64,000 nt of DNA, from NCBI GenBank assembly GCA_002118135.1, contig BDIU01000378.1, forward strand, positions 1 through 64,000. The letters run 5' to 3'. The stretch comes from Trebouxia sp. TZW2008. Taxonomy: Eukaryota; Chlorophyta; Trebouxiophyceae; Trebouxiales; Trebouxiaceae. Made by a program: the position numbers and the translations under genes. Below, in pieces: positions 58,001-64,000 of the stretch; position 1 is the stretch's first letter, and every line of letters begins with the position of its first letter. The notes under the pieces are model-generated. The model saw only the letters and a program-made list of their open reading frames with translations, made no database searches and was not told the DNA's origin.

Positions 58001-61000
58001 GTTTGGCAATGGTGGAAATTGCAGCAGCACTAGCCTACTTTGGCAAACAGCTTGCTTGCTGTTGCCACCTGTGGGACGTCATTGGCTGTGGGTGGAGTAG
58101 CAGATGCAGCGGTCAAAGGCAAACAAGCTGCGAAGATCTATTCTGTGTGCAGGCATGTCCATTCTGACTCTGGAGAGACATTTCCCTTGACACCTTATTG
58201 AAACAGCACAGAGCACTAGCCTACTTCACTGCGTCGCTGCAGGCAAAAAAGATGAGCAGCAACACATGTCCATACTGACTCATGTCAATCTGAGTGAGCA
58301 TGAAGATGCATCTCTTGTACTCATGTTGGGCTGGCTGCAGGTGGAGGAGCAGAAGCGACAAGCAGAGCCTGACAAGCTGGCAGCCATCACAGCCCTTCTG
58401 GATGAGAGTCATACCTGTCTTGACCTTAGATCAACAGCACAGATTACCGACCAGCTCAGTACATGCCTGCAGGTAGAAGAGCAGAAGCGGCGGGCTGAGG
58501 CGGACAAACTGGCAGCCATCACAGCTTTGGAAGTGCGCAGCCGCGAGTTCATGGTGGAGAAAGAGGAGAAGCGGCGTCTTGAGGCGCGCATCACCTCCAT
58601 GCAGTCCCAGCTCCTCATTGGAGGCCACAAGATTGAGGACATGCCTGTCTTCAGGTAGGCTTTCAGATAGTGCAGACTGTCACGTTTATTAGAATGTGTT
58701 CAACTTGAGGCGCACATCGCCTTCATGCAGTCCCAGCTCTTTATTGGAGGCCACAAGATTCAGGACATGCCTGTCTTCAGGTAGGCTTTCAGATAGTGCA
58801 AACTATCATGTTTATTAGAATGTGTTCAACTTGAGGCGTTCATCGTCTTCATGCAGTCCCAGCTCCTACTTGGAGGCCACAAGAATAAGGATGTGCCTGT
58901 CTTCAGGTGCCGCTCCAATAGGTATGTTGTGCCAACTAGCTGATTCCAGACCTCAGAGCAAGCTTTCAAACTGCTTTGTACCACACACTTCACATCTTCT
59001 GGCCCCTTCATGTCAAATTTACTCAGCAGCTCGTGTTGGACCTGAAAGGGTGACTTTCTTTGTTGTAAGCGTCTGCAGGCACAGCGCAAACATCCAGCAT
59101 TGGTTACTGTGTCTGACCATCAGTCAAGACCAAAATACATGCAGCATTTGAGGTGCAGCCTTTGTGTGCGTGCAGGACGCTTCTAGCAAGAGAGCACAAA
59201 CGCATTCGTGCTGAGTATGAGGAGCGAGTCAAGCAGCTAGAGCAGGAGCGACAAGGGGTAGAAGAGGAGAGGGTGCAGGTCATAAGCATATCAGCATAAT
59301 GCACAGCATGCTGTCTTGCGCATGTCATGTGCGCATCAACGCATTGTCACCTATCTCTTTTTGACAGGCCCCAAGCTCATTTCCCCTGATGGCCTATACT
59401 TGAAAAAGCCTACAGTCTTTCATCCAATATAGTGCACGGAAGCACAGTAACACATAGACTTTTCCAGTGTCACTGTTGGACCAGGCATCTGCAGCAATGC
59501 CAGCTTCGACCTTTGTCAGCCCAGCTGTTCACTTTTGACAAGCCCCTGCACTACAACAAATTCAGAGTCCAGTGGATGCTACTGCATCTCACAAACCAAA
59601 ATAAATCAACTCCTGGAACAATAAAACATGCTACTTCTGCTGCATCAACATTTCATTCTGTTTGTTTTGGACTGTCCAGCAGAGTCCGTAATGCTTATCA
59701 CCAGTCAGTTTGCATGTCATGGCAGCATGCAGGAACATGCACAAGCAATCTTACTGAGGCAAATTGCAATTTTACTGAGGCAAATTGCACACCCTGGTGG
59801 CACCTGATATTGCCCTGCAAATGCCAATTAAATTTGCTCTGTAATTTATCTGCAGCGTCCCTATGTTTGACACTGCTGTATGTGCAGGTTGACAGATACA
59901 AGCAGCTACTGTTGAAGCAGCGGGACATCATGATCGCCCTGACTGGCCGGCTGAACGAAAGAGACGAGCAGATTCTGACACTGCAGGAAGAGCTGGAAGC
60001 CTATGATGCCCACCAAAAGTAAATGGCCCATGCGCAGCGCATCACAAGTCCATGCCTGCTGACAAGCGCTGTATCTATGCATGATGCAAAGCGTGTGCAC
60101 TGCATGTGCTAACAAACTTCAAAGCCTCCTAGTCCAGTCACTACTGAACATCGGCTGCAGCACAGCTTGAGCTTGAGCTATGCATGAGCGTGATCAGCAG
60201 TATGCTGGCATTGCATGGGCTCAGCTTGTATGTCTGAAGGAATCCTGCCTTCATGAGCTTATACATATATCATAGCGGGTCAGTGTATGCATACCAGCAG
60301 CATCTCAGTGCAGAAGACGTTGTCTTATGCCATAATGACCTATCTCCTGCCCTTCGTCTTGATGTCATTTTCTTATTTCTGGGCTTCTTTTCACCATCAT
60401 GGGGAGCTGATGAGCTGTGTCTGTGAATCAGGCAGCTTGAGGATGTTTTGAATAACGAGACTGCAGAGCTGATAGACCTGCATAAGGCGCATTCAGATGC
60501 CTCCCCGACAATGTTGTTCTTCTTCTCTTACTTCTTCTTCATCATGATTAAGTGCAGCTGATCTGTCATGTCTGTCATGCAGGCAGCTTGAGGATGCTTT
60601 GGATCACAAGACTGCAGAGCTGATAGACCTACGCAAAGCAGCCCTCGAGCATGCAGTTGCCTCCCCAATCAAGCCCTCCTCACACCTCCAATCTGCCCTG
60701 GGCGCCTGGGGCAATGCTGTGCAGGCCTCTGCCAGGTCAGTACTGCTCTCTCACAACCCTATGGTAATGCGAGCAACAATGATATCAGCAAGAACAAGGA
60801 TTGCTATCACTGATACTGTGATATGGTATGACAACAAGCAGAAAACTCCCCTATACAGCCCTCCTCACACATCCAATCTGCTCTGGGCGCCTGGGGCAGC
60901 GCCCTGCAGGCCTCTGCCAGGTCAGCACTATTCTTTCAAATCTCTGTACCAACAATGACAACCATGGTGCTTACAAAAATGATCATCATTACCATTGTGA

Positions 61001-64000
61001 CTGTCAATCATTAGAATTATTATTAATCCTTCATCAATCCTTTGTCAAGCTTTATTCACACCTCCAGTCTGCTCTCAGCGCCCAGGGCAACACTGCGCAG
61101 GCCTCGTCCAAGTTAATAATGCCTTCCCCCCACCTGTTGCAGGGCTCATGCGCCTGCCTGACATGAAGATTCATCGGGTTCCGGGCGGTAGGGTTTCAAA
61201 ATCCCTAAGAAAAAGTTACAAAATTGTGTCTGATAGGAGAATTGATTAGGTTGTAGGGTTTAGGTTTTAAAGACTTTTTTGCGCTTTCTATGGTGGGAAT
61301 CAAAACCCAATGAGATGTAATGCAGGGGCATGCACCTGGTTGATATGCACGTCAATCAATGCTTCTGTCGCAGCCAGTCAGCCCAAGTCAGCCTTCACTG
61401 GAGATCATGTAGATTGATCTATAAACAACCAATTGACTGGTGTACATATCTCTCAACAGGGCTCTGGTGTTAGTAACATCAAACGCCTGATGATGTGTGT
61501 ACACAAGTGTCGTTGGTGGAATCAAATGTATCAGTGCCTGATCGACAATTGTGCAGGCATGCTGTTGGGCTCAGTTGATGTGATTGAGCTGACACCATGC
61601 TTGTGCAGGCAACAAGAAGGGGCCAGCAGCAGTGCTCCAGGCCCTGTTGACCAGCAGGGCTTCCAGCACAACAGCTCCAGTTCCAGATCCAGTGAGGAGT
61701 ACACCCCTGCATCACCTCCGGTCAGTCCCCCACCTGCCTGCTTGGGACCCACCCTCCCTTCCAAACATTCCCCCGACCTGCCTGCCCCTTTTGGCAGACC
61801 CCCCTTGGCCCCCCCCCCCACCACCCCCCATGCCAGCTCCCTGAAACGCTTCGCCCCAACCCTGCACGTTGCCTCTTTTTCTTTCAGACCCCTCTAGCTG
61901 CCTGCCCACCCCTTGCACTGTTCAGTCACTTCTATATTATCATGCTCCAAGTAGCAGGCTGATGCAAGCTATGACTGCCTATGATCAACGCAATATGTAC
62001 TTGGCAACCTGTCTGCACCATCATGTTCAAAGCTTGCCATGATCCATTCACTGTGTGCAATGACTCTGAGCATCGATATGTTCCAATTCTATCATCACAA
62101 CTCCAGCGGCCGGCTCAGCATAGCTTTGACAAGTTGTGTTAAATACACACCGTAATGCAGAGATCAGCAATCGAGTTTGAGGCGTTAGAGCGGAAGCAGC
62201 AGCAGCATGAGCAGTTCAGATCTGAGGCTCAGCAGTCCATACAAGCCAAGGACAGCCTGATACATCAGCTGCAGCAACAAGTGCAGCATCTAAAGAGCGG
62301 CCAGCCTGCACAGGTGATGCGTTCTGATGCTTTGGCCTACCAGCCTTTTTCAATTTGCTTTCAACCTCTATGACTGACGCTAGCAGTGATCAAATGACGC
62401 TGTATCCTTTGCTTGAAGTTGGCTTTGAGCCAAGGCAACCATGGCAGTAACAAGTTCATCATCGGTAACTTGGTCAATTTGCCTGGATAGATGAGCAAAG
62501 TTGCCTCATTGGTAGCAGAGGGATTTGGAAAGGGCGTGTTTCTTCTTTTCATTGCACCACTCTGTAGCGTCTCCAGACTCACAATGTGTGCCGTACTCAG
62601 GACATGCTGCAGTATCACATGAAGTTGCTGACATTACAAATGTTGACCAACCCTGGCCCAATATCAGATTGGCTCTGCACATTCAGGGCGATGCAGCTTT
62701 GCAAAACCAGCTGCAGCAGCAAAGCAGCGAGATTGCAACCATGAGGGAGCAGTGCAGTAACCATGCCAAAGAGCGAGCAGCCTTAAAGACTATCCTTGAT
62801 GCCAAGATCAAGGCGCTTGTTGATGACATTGGCCAATCTGTGTCTGATGTAGAGGTGAGCTGCTGAGTCTAGCTTGCATGCGTTCACTACGCTATGCTAT
62901 GCTATGCTATGCTACGCTATGCTATGTTACTGTCTGTCATGCAATGCGCTGAAGGGAATGATTTGGATGACATGATCAACAGCATTGCAGAGATCATGCT
63001 TGCCAGTCTACAGATGTCTTGCTGCTATCATGTTCTTCTGATTGTTTGCTGCTGTTGTATGATCTAACATTTCTGATGGGCTGTAATGCCATGCATGAAT
63101 GCTGTGCTGCTTACTGATGCTTAGCATCTTGGCCAAAGCATAATTATGCAATTGCTGCATATAGCATGGTGCATTAGTTTTGCAATGTCAGCAGCATGCG
63201 CTCATTCTGAGGTTGCAATTGCCTGCACAGTGACAGTGTGCATTATTGATCTTGTGCATCTACATGGTGTATACATGCAGCCTGAGCATGTTGTCTATTG
63301 CATGCATGTCCATGGCAATTGCAGTTGGTCTTGGGCAGAAGAATATGATACTGATCGGTGTCAGTCTTGATATCTGCAGGGTGGACCTCAGCTGAAGCGT
63401 CAAGTAGTTGCACTCAACAAGCTTGTTGGTGCAACTGTCAATGCCATGTCTGCAGCTGGCGGTGAGCAGTAATCACATGTCGCCCGCTGTGTACTAGAAC
63501 ATGATGGGAGAAGTTTCATAACTCTCACTCTGACATGCATGTGTGAGCTTGAGAAAACTTCTACATTGTTCTTCATTCCTGTAAGTTCGGTTGTGCCTCA
63601 GCATGCATGAAAAGGCTTGGTGATAGGTGTGACAAACGATATACCCTTGCCTGTTTTGCATAGCAAACCAGCCCTGAGCTGTTTTGGTTGCTCAAGTCAC
63701 ACATAAGATGTTTTAGATGACTTTGCTGCAGCAGCGCATGCATACGTCCAATCATATGGTTCTGTTGAAAGCAATAGTGAGTGCCTGCTGCTAAAGTCTG
63801 TCAGGATGTTTCCGCGCTCCTCCTGCTGCACAGATGCGATGGTGAAAGCCTGATGACTGGTCAAATCGTAGTGTATTGATGATCTTCACCTTCTAGAGCT
63901 CATATAATGCTTGAGCAGTTAGCATGTGAAATTATTCTTCTTATTCGACATTTGACCCGAAGTCTAGGTGAAGGCAACGAAAGCCGAACGCAAGGGAGCA
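52096..64000 (+). CDS. N-terminal-motor kinesin, 19 exons, partial at 3' edge
   Basis: Exons: 52096-52251, 52411-52572, 52908-53015, 53295-53492, 53933-54046, 54508-54688, 55696-55788, 56668-56776, 57178-57275, 57668-57846, 58473-58654, 59176-59278, 59888-60018, 60583-60735, 61609-61720, 62161-62313, 62687-62854, 63380-63461, 63968-64000+. All phases close (838 residues so far). Kinesins walk on microtubules using ATP. A 52-residue lead precedes the motor: VVIRVRPPL (53-61), P-loop GQTGTGKT (152-159), switch I NEMSSRSH (266-273), switch [10 protein letters not shown] (323-330), [12 protein letters not shown] and [13 protein letters not shown]. The neck [20 protein letters not shown] begins near residue 428 and leads into heptad-like coiled coils, a Ser/Pro-rich spacer (about 640-693) and more coiled coil. 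The subfamily is not assigned. Introns after exons 6 and 10 appear to start with GC. Several introns contain decayed copies of adjacent exons. Confidence 0.93.
54871..55122 (+). repeat. Recent 130-bp tandem duplication in a kinesin intron
   Basis: The unit starting 'gtaggcgtactgtcagcag' at 54,872 is repeated at 55,002 with only a handful of differences over about 118 bases. It is the least diverged repeat in the window, so tandem duplication is recent or continuing. Confidence 0.9.
55205..55605 (+). repeat. Decayed copies of the kinesin exon 7 acceptor region
   Basis: Three units (about 55,225-55,330, 55,370-55,470 and 55,505-55,615) repeat 'gcaggcatggggtaggctaggcacacagcagggg'. The last continues into a damaged copy of exon 7 that encodes a broken form of the KLNLVDLAG segment. 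The real exon follows at 55,696. Donor-side fragments of the same exon recur at 55,859-55,900. Confidence 0.8.
58335..58412 (+). pseudogene. Decayed 5' copy of kinesin exon 11
   Basis: With an intact acceptor, this repeats the coding for VEEQKR and DKLAAITAL, then diverges and carries no good donor. The real exon starts 130 bases downstream at 58,473. A Pro in the coiled coil also argues against use. Confidence 0.75.
58685..58930 (+). repeat. Two copies of the kinesin exon 11 donor end
   Basis: Units at about 58,705-58,822 and 58,827-58,920 repeat the last 85 bases of exon 11 (coding for [12 protein letters not shown]), the 'cttcaggtaggc' donor and the next 50 bases of intron. The period is about 122 bp. 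Both copies are highly similar to the original, yet lack an acceptor. Confidence 0.85.
60431..61115 (+). repeat. Copies of kinesin exon 14, both ends
   Basis: Upstream of the real exon (60,583-60,735), 60,431-60,505 repeats its acceptor half ([16 protein letters not shown]). Downstream, 60,855-60,925 and 61,050-61,115 repeat its donor half ('cacctccaatctgctctgggcgcc', 'caggcctctgccaggtcag'). Exon 14 is thus flanked on each side by copies of the nearer junction only. Confidence 0.8.
61175..61290 (+). other. Short telomere-like and T-rich patch in an intron
   Basis: 'gtagggtttaggtttta' at about 61,250-61,270 resembles two units of the plant/algal TTTAGGG telomere repeat, and 'tagggttt' occurs at 61,189. 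It is too short to call an interstitial telomere. Confidence 0.3.
61735..61900 (+). repeat. C-rich low-complexity intron segment
   Basis: A C-biased stretch follows the exon 15 donor. It gives a proline-rich open frame that I treat as intronic because the donor at 61,721 keeps phase with exon 16. Confidence 0.6.
62887..62930 (+). repeat. Pentanucleotide microsatellite (GCTAT)n
   Basis: About eight GCTAT/GCTAC units in the intron after kinesin exon 17. Confidence 0.9.

Noticed and set aside
61175..61290. Interstitial telomere
   Set aside because: Only about two imperfect TTTAGGG-like units are present.

Overview
This is a nuclear-type eukaryotic window. The recognisable genes are split into many short exons with GT-AG introns, plus two apparent GC-AG introns. 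There are no bacterial operons, no rRNA or tRNA genes that I can see, and no intact transposon. A plastid-targeted kinase-like protein, a probable plastid-targeted histidine phosphatase and an axonemal-type Tctex dynein light chain together point to a green alga that keeps cilium genes. The species cannot be read from the sequence.

Layout. Bases 1 to about 25,400 hold no gene I recognise. They are a mosaic of diverged tandem and interspersed repeats (units of about 60 to 275 bp), G-rich tracts beside a 2-base assembly gap, and three long inverted-repeat or structured segments. Five gene models follow. (1) Minus strand 40,340 to 25,406: a nine-exon, 494-residue plastid-targeted divergent protein kinase. 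(2) Plus strand 40,812 to 47,872: a ten-exon histidine phosphatase, whose first two exons are less certain. (3) Plus strand 49,085 to 49,775: a two-exon, 138-residue protein with a KEN box, a cyclin-like D-box and a C-terminal Met-Arg tail. (4) Minus strand 51,621 to 50,782: a five-exon Tctex1/Tctex2-type dynein light chain. (5) Plus strand from 52,096 past the right edge: an N-terminal-motor kinesin of at least 838 residues in 19 exons. The splice phases of all these models close without a frame error.

Relations. The kinase and phosphatase are divergent (about 470 bp apart), and so are the dynein light chain and the kinesin (about 475 bp apart). The second pair may share a promoter for cilium or microtubule functions. 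The KEN-box protein lies next to the dynein light chain in convergent orientation.

The most striking property is how the introns are built. In the kinase, phosphatase and kinesin genes, many introns contain several decayed tandem copies of the adjacent splice junction with part of the neighbouring exon: acceptor-side copies upstream of an exon, donor-side copies downstream. Serial junction-spanning tandem duplication appears to have inflated these genes, and the repeat mosaic in the first 25 kb may be an older result of the same process.
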